A stretch of 64,000 nt of DNA from Flavobacterium filum DSM 17961 (GTDB taxonomy: Bacteria > Bacteroidota > Bacteroidia > Flavobacteriales > Flavobacteriaceae): NCBI RefSeq assembly GCF_000425465.1, contig NZ_AUDM01000016.1, positions 1 through 64,000 of the forward strand, given 5' to 3'. The notes below the pieces were generated by a model. That model saw nothing but the letters and a program-made list of their open reading frames with translations, ran no database searches and was not told the DNA's origin. Position 1 is the stretch's first letter; each line of letters starts with the position of its first letter. This document shows, in pieces, positions 27,900-35,960 of the stretch. Position numbers and translations under genes: made by a program.

Positions 27900-28385
27900 C
27901 TATTCAAACTCAATCAACAATTGGCCTTTATCAACCGCATTTCCTTTAGAAACAGCAATCGACTTAATCACTCCATCACGAGGCGAAGCAAAACTGTTTT
28001 CCATTTTCATGGCTTCCAAAATGAGTAAGTTGTCGCCTTCTTTCACCTCTTGACCAACAGAAACATTGATTTCTAAAATCAATCCCGGCATCGGAGCTTT
28101 GATGGCATTGATTTGTTTGGTTTTACCCACTTCAAATCCCATTTCTTTGATTAAAATATCCAATTGATTGGCAATTTCAACGGTATAGGAATTGTGATTT
28201 ACTTCAACTGTGTACGTTTTTTTGAGAAAATCAGCCGCTGTAATTTTTGCCAAAAAAGGTTTGTTCTGATGAAGTATGTGAAAGGAATCGGTAGATGTGT
28301 AAATGGCATCTAATTGGGCAATATCTTGTTCTGTTTTTTCAAAGTTTTCACTTTGGTTGACGGACAGTCTGTATTTTTGATTCAT
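27900..28385 (-). CDS. Biotin carboxyl carrier protein of acyl-CoA carboxylase
   Basis: The 161-aa protein has a variable N-terminal half and a C-terminal biotinyl domain (about 92-160). The biotin-accepting lysine is Lys127 in LEAMKMENS, with the AP-MPG loop at 97-101 before it. It is the first gene of the three-gene carboxylase operon. Upstream DNA (28386-28561) is AT-rich with only a weak TATTTTTA-like box. Confidence 0.92.
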   Translation of the reverse strand: MNQKYRLSVNQSENFEKTEQDIAQLDAIYTSTDSFHILHQNKPFLAKITAADFLKKTYTVEVNHNSYTVEIANQLDILIKEMGFEVGKTKQINAIKAPMPGLILEINVSVGQEVKEGDNLLILEAMKMENSFASPRDGVIKSIAVSKGNAVDKGQLLIEFE

Positions 28386-28561
28386 ACATGTATTTTTGAA
28401 TGTGGTAAAAATACATATTTATAACGTTTTCGTAAAGGTAAAAATGGAGAATTTCGCTAAATTGATATAGCAACATAGTAAATTTTAATCTACACAAAAA
28501 AAAACCATATAAGTCATATAAGTTTTTGAATTTAAAAACTTATAAGACTTACATGTTAAAA

Positions 28562-30757
28562 TTACAAAACAAGTAATCCTTGACCTTTAAGAGATTTAAG
28601 TTGTTTGGAGTACCAAAACAATTCGAAATCATCAAATTGTTTTTCAAAATCTTGCTTAACTTGAGAAAAAGTCAATGTTTTGGTATTGGTTACCGAAATT
28701 TTATCCAATAATTCAATCCACCAAATTGCTTTTTCTTTTTCTAGAGAAATTTCAACTGTTTCAATTTTGGAATGAAAAGTCAATTTCATCATTTCCCACG
28801 ATTGGCCTTTTTTAGATTTTGTAAATGATTCAGAGGAAGGCTTCCCTCCTATCCAAACTATTTTTGCAGATGGTTTTATGTGAAAATTATTTTCTTTTTC
28901 TAAACAAGAAAGAATATAATCCGGGGCAATTTTGGTTTTAGGAATTTTAAAATCGAACCACTCTTGCAACTCATAATCAAAGCAAATGCCATGCATATAA
29001 TTAAAAAGTGATTTTTTCAATCCGTAGCTGAATTTATCATGATTGATGCCGGTTTTGTCGGTAAACTGAATATCGTTATTGGCAAAAGTAATTTCGTTTT
29101 GCTGCGGAATGACACCAAATTCTTCGGGAAACATACCCACCGGACTGTGAGCTGTCATGGCAAATTGATGCCAAAAACCCGATTGTAGAATTCCTAATTC
29201 AAATAATTGACGAACCATTTCTAAACTATCTACCGTTTCCTGAATGGTTTGCGTAGGATAGCCATACATCAAATAAGCGTGTACCATAATGCCGGATTCT
29301 GTCAAGTTACGGGTGACTTGTGCCACTTGTTCAATTGTTACTCCTTTTTTAATGAGTTCTAAAAGTCGGTCGGATGCCACTTCTAATCCACCGGAAACGG
29401 CAATGCAACCGGAAGCATTAAGTAGCTGACACAAATCAGCGGTAAAACTTTTTTCAAAGCGAATGTTTGTCCACCAACTGACAGTCAGTTTTCGTCGTAG
29501 AATTTCCAACGCAACTTCTTTCATCAAAGCCGGAGGAGCCGCTTCATCCACAAAATGGAATCCGTTTTCTCCTGTTTGATTAATAAGTTCCTCCATTCGA
29601 TCGACCAATAATTTGGCGGCTATTGGTTCATACAATTTAATATAATCGAGTGAAATATCACAAAAAGTACATTTTCCCCAATAACAACCGTGGGCCATAG
29701 TGAGTTTATTCCAACGACCATCGCTCCATAGACTGTGCATTGGATTGGCAATTTCAATAACGGAAATGTACTTATCCAATTGCAAATCAGAATAATTGGG
29801 TGTGCCGACTTCGGATTGTTTGTAGTCCGGTTGGGTGGAATTGTTTTTGTAAACGACTTGATTGTTTTCGAGGAGGAAAGTACGTTTACATTGGTTGGAA
29901 GATATTCTTCCTTCGTCAAAATGACAAACTGCACGATGTAAAAGTTCAATGGGCAATTCTCCATCATCCAACGTGATAAAATCGAAAAATTCAAAGACGC
30001 GTTTATCCTTTAAATCACGTAATTCTGTGTTGGGAAAACCGCCTCCCATTGCTACTTTGATGTTGGAAAAATTGGTTTTGATTAATTGTGCACATCGAAA
30101 AGCACTGTACAAATTACCGGGAAACGGAACCGAGAAACAAACCAATTTAGGTTGAATTTCAGTAAGTTTTTGATTTAAAATGGAAAGCGTAATTTCATCA
30201 ATATAGGTTGGTTTTTGATTCAATTGATGATATAATTCGTCAAAGGAATTGGCACTTCGCCCTAATCGTTCGGCATAACGACTGAATCCAAAATTTTCAT
30301 CGACACACGCCACAATATAATCGGATAAATCTTCGAGGTATAGCGTAGCTAAATGTTTAGCTTTGTCTTGCATTCCCATAGTTCCAAACGCATAGTCCAT
30401 ATCATCCAACTGCTCAAAACGAGAAGCTTCAGGAAGAAAATTGCCGGAACAAATTTGACGAGCTAAGGTTGGATTCTTTCCTTGGAGAAAAGCAATTACA
30501 GTATCGATGGTTTGGATGTAATCGTTTTGTAAAGCAAATATTCTTTCTAGGTTGGGAGTTAGGAGTTGGGAGTTGGGAGTTTGGAAAATTCGCTCCAATC
30601 CTTTTTTTGAAAAAATTTCCAGAATCACTTCGATACCTAAATCCATCTGAAAAGAGGAAATATTTTTGGTGTTGAGAAAACCTTTCAAATAAGCTGTTGC
30701 CGGATACGGCGTATTCAGTTGGGTGAAAGGTGGTGTGATGAGCAATAAATCTTTCAA
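28562..30757 (-). CDS. B12-binding-type radical SAM protein
   Basis: The 731-aa protein has an N-terminal Rossmann-like part (LLLITPPFTQLNTPYPATAYL) that extends to a KLVCFSVPFPGN segment, as in B12-binding radical-SAM enzymes. The Fe-S motif C-x3-C-x2-C follows in CYWGKCTFCDIS. Its substrate is unknown. The start is TTG (30755-30757): no in-frame ATG gives this N-terminus, and a consensus promoter lies 16 bp upstream. A run of 7-bp repeats inside the gene (30551-30584) encodes an odd TPNSQLLTPN insertion between two LERIF segments. Confidence 0.87.
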   Translation of the reverse strand: MKDLLLITPPFTQLNTPYPATAYLKGFLNTKNISSFQMDLGIEVILEIFSKKGLERIFQTPNSQLLTPNLERIFALQNDYIQTIDTVIAFLQGKNPTLARQICSGNFLPEASRFEQLDDMDYAFGTMGMQDKAKHLATLYLEDLSDYIVACVDENFGFSRYAERLGRSANSFDELYHQLNQKPTYIDEITLSILNQKLTEIQPKLVCFSVPFPGNLYSAFRCAQLIKTNFSNIKVAMGGGFPNTELRDLKDKRVFEFFDFITLDDGELPIELLHRAVCHFDEGRISSNQCKRTFLLENNQVVYKNNSTQPDYKQSEVGTPNYSDLQLDKYISVIEIANPMHSLWSDGRWNKLTMAHGCYWGKCTFCDISLDYIKLYEPIAAKLLVDRMEELINQTGENGFHFVDEAAPPALMKEVALEILRRKLTVSWWTNIRFEKSFTADLCQLLNASGCIAVSGGLEVASDRLLELIKKGVTIEQVAQVTRNLTESGIMVHAYLMYGYPTQTIQETVDSLEMVRQLFELGILQSGFWHQFAMTAHSPVGMFPEEFGVIPQQNEITFANNDIQFTDKTGINHDKFSYGLKKSLFNYMHGICFDYELQEWFDFKIPKTKIAPDYILSCLEKENNFHIKPSAKIVWIGGKPSSESFTKSKKGQSWEMMKLTFHSKIETVEISLEKEKAIWWIELLDKISVTNTKTLTFSQVKQDFEKQFDDFELFWYSKQLKSLKGQGLLVL

Positions 30758-30773
30758 AGGAAAAAGCTTTTGG

Positions 30774-30803
30774 CAAAAGTAAGCTGAATTTTTTAATTTT
30801 CAA
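30774..30803 (-). promoter_or_regulatory. Consensus promoter of the radical SAM gene
   Basis: On the minus strand a -33 TTG (30801-30803), a 19-bp spacer and the -7 box TACTTTTG (30774-30781) match the Bacteroidota consensus. The TTG start codon lies 16 nt downstream. Confidence 0.75.
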
Positions 30804-30873
30804 TTTCCTAACCATTTGTTAAACACCTTTTCATTACTTTTATATTCTTTAATTTTACGAAAACTTTCAAACT

Positions 30874-32466
30874 ATGCCAACCGACTGTATCAGCTATCAA
30901 GAATCCGGATATTTTACTTCGTTAATCAACGATTATCTGAATGAAAAACCGGAGTTGAAAGCATTGTATCATCGTTTTCCGAACTTGGAAAGTTTTAAAT
31001 TACAGTTGGAGGAAAAAGGGAAAAATTTCAATGGCAATTTCAAAAGAGAAATTTTGGTTTCTGTTTTAGAAAAACAATACGAATCGATTGGAATTTCTAA
31101 AGAAACCAAGCAAAATATTCAAAATTTAATCAATCCAAAAACATTTACGATTACAACCGGACATCAATTGAATTTGTTTACCGGTCCGTTGTATTTTTTG
31201 TATAAAATTATTTCGACAATAAATTTGTGTAAGGAATTAAAAAATGAATTTCCTGAACACAATTTTGTACCCATTTATTGGATGGCAACTGAAGATCACG
31301 ATTTTGAAGAAATCAATTATTTTACTTTTAAACATAAAAAAATCAGTTGGAATCGAGAAAGTTTTGGACCGGTTGGACGACTATCAACTGAAGGTTTAGA
31401 GGATGTTTTGGCTGTTTTTGAATCGGAAATTGGTTTGGGCAAGAATGCTGAAATGCTTAAAAATTTATTCAAAAAAGCGTACGTAGAACATTCTAATTTA
31501 GCTGATGCTACACGTTTTTTAGCGAATGAATTGTTTGCCAAAGAAGGTTTGGTGATTATTGATGGTGATGCTACTGATTTGAAAAAAATATTCGTTCCGT
31601 ATATCAAAAATGAATTGCTACATCAAACGGCTTTTGCAAAAGTGAATGAAACCATTCCATTGTTGGAAAAGTATTCGGCACAAGTGAATCCGAGGGAAAT
31701 TAATTTGTTTTACATTGAAGACAATTTACGTGAACGAATTGTTTTTAAAAACGGAAAATATGCCGTACTCAACACAAAACTGACTTTTTCGGAAGATGAA
31801 ATAGTGAAAGAAGTAGAAAACCATCCGGAAAAATTTAGTCCAAACGTGTTATTGCGACCGTTATACCAAGAAGTTATTTTGCCAAATTTATGCTACATTG
31901 GCGGAGGCGGAGAATTGGCGTATTGGTTGGAATTGAAATCGTTTTTTGAATCTCAAAATGTGACTTTTCCGATTTTGTTACTTCGTAATTCGGTTTTGTT
32001 GGCTACTGAAAAACAAGCGGCAAAAGCAGATAAATTGCAATTAACTTGGCGAGATTTATTTATGAATCAGCAAGAATTATTTACTCAGAAAACGAAAATT
32101 CTTTCTGATTTTACAATTGATTTTACGGCTCAAAAAGAAGCATTGAAAAAACAATTTGAAGATTTGCATAAAATAGCTGTGGCAACAGACAAATCTTTTT
32201 TAGGAGCTGTAAAAGCTCAAGAAGCAAAACAAATCAAAGGGTTAGAAAATTTAGAAAAACGGTTGTTAAAAGCCGAAAAACGTGTTCACCAAGAACAATT
32301 AAACCGCATTATCGCATTGCAAAATGAATTATTTCCTAACCAAAGTTTACAGGAACGAAAAGTAAATTTTGCTGAATTTTATGTGGAATTTGGAGAAGTA
32401 TTAATTGAAAAATTATTGACGGAATTGAAACCGTTGGAACAGGAATTTAAAGTGGTGGTTTTGTAG
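30874..32466 (+). CDS. bshC: Bacillithiol biosynthesis cysteine-adding enzyme BshC
   Basis: This enzyme ligates cysteine to glucosaminyl-malate, the last step of bacillithiol synthesis. The family motifs TTGHQLNLFTGPLYFLYKI, PIYWMATEDHDFEEINYF and YIGGGGELAYWL are all present, with a C-terminal coiled coil (about 405-480). The 530-aa length is normal. bshA and bshB are not in the window. The gene is divergent from the radical SAM gene. Confidence 0.94.
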   Translation: MPTDCISYQESGYFTSLINDYLNEKPELKALYHRFPNLESFKLQLEEKGKNFNGNFKREILVSVLEKQYESIGISKETKQNIQNLINPKTFTITTGHQLNLFTGPLYFLYKIISTINLCKELKNEFPEHNFVPIYWMATEDHDFEEINYFTFKHKKISWNRESFGPVGRLSTEGLEDVLAVFESEIGLGKNAEMLKNLFKKAYVEHSNLADATRFLANELFAKEGLVIIDGDATDLKKIFVPYIKNELLHQTAFAKVNETIPLLEKYSAQVNPREINLFYIEDNLRERIVFKNGKYAVLNTKLTFSEDEIVKEVENHPEKFSPNVLLRPLYQEVILPNLCYIGGGGELAYWLELKSFFESQNVTFPILLLRNSVLLATEKQAAKADKLQLTWRDLFMNQQELFTQKTKILSDFTIDFTAQKEALKKQFEDLHKIAVATDKSFLGAVKAQEAKQIKGLENLEKRLLKAEKRVHQEQLNRIIALQNELFPNQSLQERKVNFAEFYVEFGEVLIEKLLTELKPLEQEFKVVVL

Positions 32467-32479
32467 AAGATTTTAAATT

Positions 32480-32714
32480 TTATAACCACTTTTCATAAAG
32501 TTCTCTAGCCTTATTATGAGAATTCAACTTACCTTCTTCAGTATCTTTGAGTCCAAAATCAATGGATTTTTTTCTACGTCTGAAATTGAATTCCACCAAT
32601 CGGAAGTTTCTTTCTTAATTCTATGATTTTTTTGATAAGAGAAGAATCTTCGATAGTAGATAACCATTGAATTAATTCAAGTTTTTGATTTAAAAGAGTT
32701 GTATCTGATTTCAT
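32480..32714 (-). pseudogene. Decayed antitoxin-like gene with two frameshifts
   Basis: The ATG at 32712-32714 overlaps the stop of the nuclease gene (ATGA). Translation gives MKSDTTLLNQKLELIQWLS and continues to ELRK. It then matches the next family segment (KETSDWWNSISDVEK) only in another frame. It matches the last segment (KSIDFGLKDTEEGKL, ARELYEKWL) only after a second shift at a run of seven A residues. Joined, the pieces look like a Bacteroidota addiction-module antitoxin of about 78 aa. Unrepaired, the frame stops early. No toxin gene adjoins it. Confidence 0.7.
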
Positions 32715-33922
32715 GTCGAATAATTCTTTACTAATTCTAAAGTTTTATTGTAATTATGATTATTTGTAAGTATATAGTTTTTCATTTTTTCAGAAATCAT
32801 TTGTTCAAAGACACCTTCACTATTTCTAATTTCTATTAAATAATCTATTACATTTAAATTAAGATTATCCTCTAGTTCCCAAATTACTGATAATTCTCCT
32901 GCTATAGATTTAGTATCCAACTGAACGTTTATTTGATTTGTTTTAATATTTTTAATCTCCTTATTTAAAGTAATTCCATAAGCAATTCCTCCATCCTTTA
33001 TATTATACCTACAATAAAAGAAAGCATTTTTATCTCCGTATTTATGAATTAAAATATAGTTGTGTAGATTATGATAGTTTAAGTGTAACTCAACAACCCA
33101 TTCAGTCAATTGCTCTTTAATTTTCTCATTACAGTTTTTCCAAAAATTTAAAACTATATGATTTTTAGCATATTCAAAATTTTCAACTATTAACTTTGAC
33201 TCATTAAGGTTTTCAATTATAAGTTTAGTAATTTCCATTTTAATTTCTTTTGAAAATGATTGGTTTGTTAGGGTTTTAATTAGGTACAAATACTGATGTA
33301 GAGTTTCTCTTACGACTGGCTTGGTAGCCATTGCTTTTATGCACTTTTCTATCCAATTTTTTATTTCTATTTCGTAAGAAATACAGATAAAATCTTCACC
33401 ATCGATTAATTCACTTCTTGAAGATTTATATGATGGTTTTTCACCTTTTAAGGTCAAATATAATAAAACTCCATTTTCATAATGATTTCTATATCTAACT
33501 AATTGTTTTTCTTGATCTAAGGCATAAATTTTATTTTCTATTACAATAAAGTTCTTGCCATCGTTTAATAAAATATCTACTCTTCCACCTTTGCTTTTAT
33601 CTTCATTAATTTGACCAATACTTTTTTCGACATACAAGGTAGTTTTATGAATCAAGAATTCATTTAGAATCTTTTTCTTTTCATTATCATTTTTAACTTT
33701 ATCTTTCAAAACATCAATAAATAATTTTAGAAAAATATCTTTCTGTCCATGTTTTGCCTTTTGATTTAATAGATTTCCAATAAACTTAGAATGAATTAGC
33801 TCCTTTGTTCTTAAACCTAAAACATCAAAAATATTAAAATGAGTTCCTGTTTGTTCAGCCATTTTTTCATGCTTACTTAGTATATTTTCGATTTGTTTTA
33901 ATAAAACTAAAGATGTTGTCAT
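32711..33922 (-). CDS. PD-(D/E)XK nuclease superfamily protein
   Basis: The 403-aa protein carries the nuclease core: GRVDILLNDG (Asp) followed by FIVIENKIYALDQEKQLVRY (Glu-x-Lys), matching the PD-(D/E)XK arrangement, with an upstream helix FIGNLLNQKAKHGQ. The N-terminal 130 residues and a C-terminal 200-residue region have no motif I recognise. Such standalone proteins often occur among defence genes, which is family knowledge and not proof here. It is transcribed separately from the zinc-finger gene, because a strong hairpin separates them. The decayed antitoxin gene overlaps its stop. Confidence 0.78.
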   Translation of the reverse strand: MTTSLVLLKQIENILSKHEKMAEQTGTHFNIFDVLGLRTKELIHSKFIGNLLNQKAKHGQKDIFLKLFIDVLKDKVKNDNEKKKILNEFLIHKTTLYVEKSIGQINEDKSKGGRVDILLNDGKNFIVIENKIYALDQEKQLVRYRNHYENGVLLYLTLKGEKPSYKSSRSELIDGEDFICISYEIEIKNWIEKCIKAMATKPVVRETLHQYLYLIKTLTNQSFSKEIKMEITKLIIENLNESKLIVENFEYAKNHIVLNFWKNCNEKIKEQLTEWVVELHLNYHNLHNYILIHKYGDKNAFFYCRYNIKDGGIAYGITLNKEIKNIKTNQINVQLDTKSIAGELSVIWELEDNLNLNVIDYLIEIRNSEGVFEQMISEKMKNYILTNNHNYNKTLELVKNYST

Positions 33923-33944
33923 ATCTATTTGTAAATTATAATTA

Positions 33945-33985
33945 TTTAAAAATCAAGATAGAAGAAATCCACCTTGATTTTTAAA
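33945..33985. terminator. Terminator hairpin between zinc-finger and nuclease genes
   Basis: TTTAAAAATCAAG (33945-33957) and CTTGATTTTTAAA (33973-33985) form a perfect 13-bp stem with a 15-nt loop, usable on both strands. Confidence 0.8.
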
Positions 33986-33993
33986 TAGTAAAC

Positions 33994-34224
33994 TTATAAT
34001 GCTGGTTGATGTCTATTTGTTGGACTTTTAGAACAAGAACTTGAAACCATATTAGAAATACTTGAATGCTTACTACCACAAAATTTACAAAAGTATTGTG
34101 ATTTTTCACTTCCTTCATAAAGTGCATGTCTATTACCTTCAGGGTTTTTTGAACATGAACTAGAAGTTAAACCTGAAATACTAGATTTTTTTGTTCCACA
34201 CCATTTACAATAAAAAATTGACAT
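33994..34224 (-). CDS. Small protein with two tandem zinc-finger-like repeats
   Basis: The 76-aa protein is an internal duplication. Each half reads Y-C-K-x-C-G-x-K-x-S-S-I-S-x(4)-S-S-S-C-S-K-x-P, followed by N-R-H. The Cys-x2-Cys, later Cys and His would bind one Zn per repeat (about residues 6-32 and 46-72). Short proteins of this type are common in Flavobacteriia and have no assigned function. It lies in the accessory patch next to the nuclease gene. Confidence 0.75.
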   Translation of the reverse strand: MSIFYCKWCGTKKSSISGLTSSSCSKNPEGNRHALYEGSEKSQYFCKFCGSKHSSISNMVSSSCSKSPTNRHQPAL

Positions 34225-34490
34225 AAAATTTTTGTTTTTGTTACTGCTTACTCTGTTCGGTTTTCAGCTTTTCCCGTAATTAGATAATTTACATTTTATA
34301 AATATATCAAAAAATATAAATACTTTAAAATAATTTTATAATGATTTTTTTAATCCATAACTCCTTATATAGCTTCTTTCCAGGCTCAGATTGAAGTAGA
34401 AATCATCTTTGGTAAAGATTCTAACTTTAAAATGGAAAGAGGGAAAAAGTAAACTTTACGTAAACTAAAATCATGAAACCAAACAAAAAA
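34225..34490. other. AT-rich intergenic stretch without a gene
   Basis: Between the zinc-finger gene and ndk I see no frame with a convincing start, no repeat beyond the array at 34491 and no terminator. Stop codons are frequent in all frames. Confidence 0.6.
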
Positions 34491-34520
34491 ACTTCAAACC
34501 TGAAACTTGAAACTTGAAAC
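34491..34520. repeat. Heptamer array (TTGAAAC) in the ndk upstream region
   Basis: Four units (CTTCAAAC, CTGAAAC, TTGAAAC, TTGAAAC) with a 7-bp period lie directly before and within the ndk promoter. One unit supplies its -33 TTG. Confidence 0.75.
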
Positions 34521-34536
34521 AAAAACATTACATTTG
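34507..34536 (+). promoter_or_regulatory. ndk promoter
   Basis: A TTG at 34507-34509, a 19-bp spacer and TACATTTG at 34529-34536 match the -33/-7 consensus. The ATG is 24 nt downstream. Confidence 0.8.
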
Positions 34537-34560
34537 CACCCGAATAAAAAAATATAAAAA

Positions 34561-34980
34561 ATGGCTACAAATAGAACATTTACCATGATTAAACCTGATG
34601 CGGTTGAAAAAGGACACATTGGAGGAATTTTAAATATGATTACAGAAGGTGGTTTCAAAATTGTTTCTTTGAAATTAACCCAATTAACGGTTGCGGATGC
34701 ACAAAAATTTTATGCAGTACATTCAGCAAGACCATTCTTTGGTGAATTAGTTGAATTTATGACAAGAGGTCCAATTGTTGCAGCTATCTTAGAAAAAGAT
34801 AATGCAGTAGAAGATTTCAGAAAATTAATTGGAGCTACTAATCCAGCGGAAGCTGCTGAAGGAACTATTCGTAAAAAATATGCCACTTCTATTGGTGAAA
34901 ACGCAGTTCACGGTTCAGATTCAGATGAAAATGCTGCTATTGAAGGAGCGTTTCATTTCGCCGGAAGAGATATGTTTTAG
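34561..34980 (+). CDS. ndk: Nucleoside diphosphate kinase
   Basis: This enzyme transfers gamma-phosphate between nucleoside di- and triphosphates through a phospho-His. [18 protein letters not shown] is the N-terminal signature. The active-site His sits in [12 protein letters not shown] (His about 118), and the 139-aa length is normal. It has its own consensus promoter and a terminator after the stop. Confidence 0.97.
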   Translation: MATNRTFTMIKPDAVEKGHIGGILNMITEGGFKIVSLKLTQLTVADAQKFYAVHSARPFFGELVEFMTRGPIVAAILEKDNAVEDFRKLIGATNPAEAAEGTIRKKYATSIGENAVHGSDSDENAAIEGAFHFAGRDMF

Positions 34981-35014
34981 TTAACTGTTGTCGGTTATCG
35001 GTTATCGGTTATCC
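34981..35014. repeat. Heptamer array (TCGGTTA), left arm of an inverted pair
   Basis: Starting on the base after the ndk stop codon, the sequence reads TTAACTG TTGTCGG TTATCGG TTATCGG TTATCC with a 7-bp period. The reverse complement of the array at 35087-35138 has the same GTTGTCGGTT/TCGGTTATC units. Confidence 0.85.
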
Positions 35015-35023
35015 GAAAAATAG

Positions 35024-35058
35024 AAAAAATCCCATTTCAAAACGAAGTGGGATTTTTT
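35024..35058. terminator. ndk terminator inside the array pair
   Basis: AATCCCA-TTTC and GAAG-TGGGATT pair around AAAAC with A-rich and T-rich flanks. It lies between the two arms of the heptamer array. Confidence 0.85.
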
Positions 35059-35086
35059 ATTTTGATAACAAATGTTAGACAGATTT

Positions 35087-35138
35087 CAGACAACTGACAA
35101 CACTCAACCGACAACAGATAACCGAGACAAGACAACTA
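35087..35138. repeat. Heptamer array, right arm, running into a stop codon
   Basis: Units such as ACAACTG, ACAACAC, CCGACAAC and GATAACCG repeat with a 7-bp period. They end over the stop codon of the DciA-like gene (35136-35138). Confidence 0.8.
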
Positions 35139-35432
35139 CCTCAACACCAACTCCCTCACCACTTCCTTCCGCAATTCATCATTCAACATGGTTATGATTT
35201 TTTGCTTTCCATAACTTAATTCTTCTCGCAAAACGGCTGAAGATAAAGTAACGTACAAAGTAGAACCTTTTAAGATTACTTCTTTTGTGTAGGTATTCAC
35301 ACCATTGCCCATCAACTCTTTCCATGCTTTTTCAACGTCAATTTTATCCATACCGGATTGTAGTTTATTGTTTTCAATAAACGCTTTCAACACTTCTGAA
35401 ATCGGACTATCGTTGTGCAATCTTTTACTCAT
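35136..35432 (-). CDS. DUF721 (DciA-like) protein
   Basis: The 98-aa protein matches the DUF721 family, whose characterised member DciA loads the replicative helicase. SPISEVLKAFIENNKLQSGMDKIDVEKAWKELMG and the strand pair LYVTLSSAVLREELSYGKQKI are typical. It lacks the long C-terminus of proteobacterial DciA. The start codon overlaps the stop of the upstream lipoprotein gene (TAATG), implying translational coupling. Confidence 0.85.
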   Translation of the reverse strand: MSKRLHNDSPISEVLKAFIENNKLQSGMDKIDVEKAWKELMGNGVNTYTKEVILKGSTLYVTLSSAVLREELSYGKQKIITMLNDELRKEVVRELVLR

Positions 35433-35851
35433 TATTGAATAGAAATTGGTTTGAAACGTTTGTAATGATATTCTATTTCTTGATCATTTTTAAGTACTAA
35501 AACACAATCTTTAATTTGTAGAATTTCTTCTTTCCACTTTGCATAATTTGTTTGATAGCTAATGTAAAAATGACCTAAACTATCCGCAACGACAATACTT
35601 TCAGTTTCATCATTCACTAAATATTTTCCGTCAAATTGAGGAGTAACTTTCTTTCTGAAACCGGTTTTTCCATTCCATTCAATATAATCTATCATTTCAT
35701 TTATGGAATATTCTTTTTTTTGACCATCAGGCATTTGTACTTTAACAATTTCCCAATATCCATTTATTTTTGAAATGGATTCAGGAGAAACTTTTTCCTG
35801 ACAAGAAATAAAAACCATTATCAAAAGAATGTAATAATAAAAATGTTTCAT
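35432..35851 (-). CDS. Small lipoprotein, lipocalin-like
   Basis: ATG 35849-35851 gives MKHFYYYILLIMVFISC, a lipoprotein signal. The frame runs open further upstream, but that part has no signal and is discarded. The mature protein (about 123 aa) starts with a helix and then INGYWEIVKVQMPDGQKKEY, resembling the opening strand of small lipocalin-like lipoproteins. The rest alternates short strands (GFRKKVTPQFDGKYLVND, YHYKRF). Function is unknown. It is coupled to the DciA-like gene. Confidence 0.75.
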   Translation of the reverse strand: MKHFYYYILLIMVFISCQEKVSPESISKINGYWEIVKVQMPDGQKKEYSINEMIDYIEWNGKTGFRKKVTPQFDGKYLVNDETESIVVADSLGHFYISYQTNYAKWKEEILQIKDCVLVLKNDQEIEYHYKRFKPISIQ

Positions 35852-35960
35852 CGTTGTGAAAATAAAGTCTAAAATTACAATTAATTTAAAGGAATAAAAA
35901 GTAATTTTGATTAAACCTTTAGAAAATAATAAAGTCTTATTGTACATAAATTAAGTTGTC

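Noticed and set aside
30540-30600. Target-site duplication of the LERIF segment in the radical SAM gene
   Set aside because: The two copies share only 9 of 15 bases, so a fresh duplication is not supported; the peptide match may be coincidental.
35852-35947. N-terminal extension of the lipocalin-like lipoprotein to 35947
   Set aside because: The extension would place the lipoprotein signal in mid-protein, and the internal ATG at 35851 gives a clean signal.
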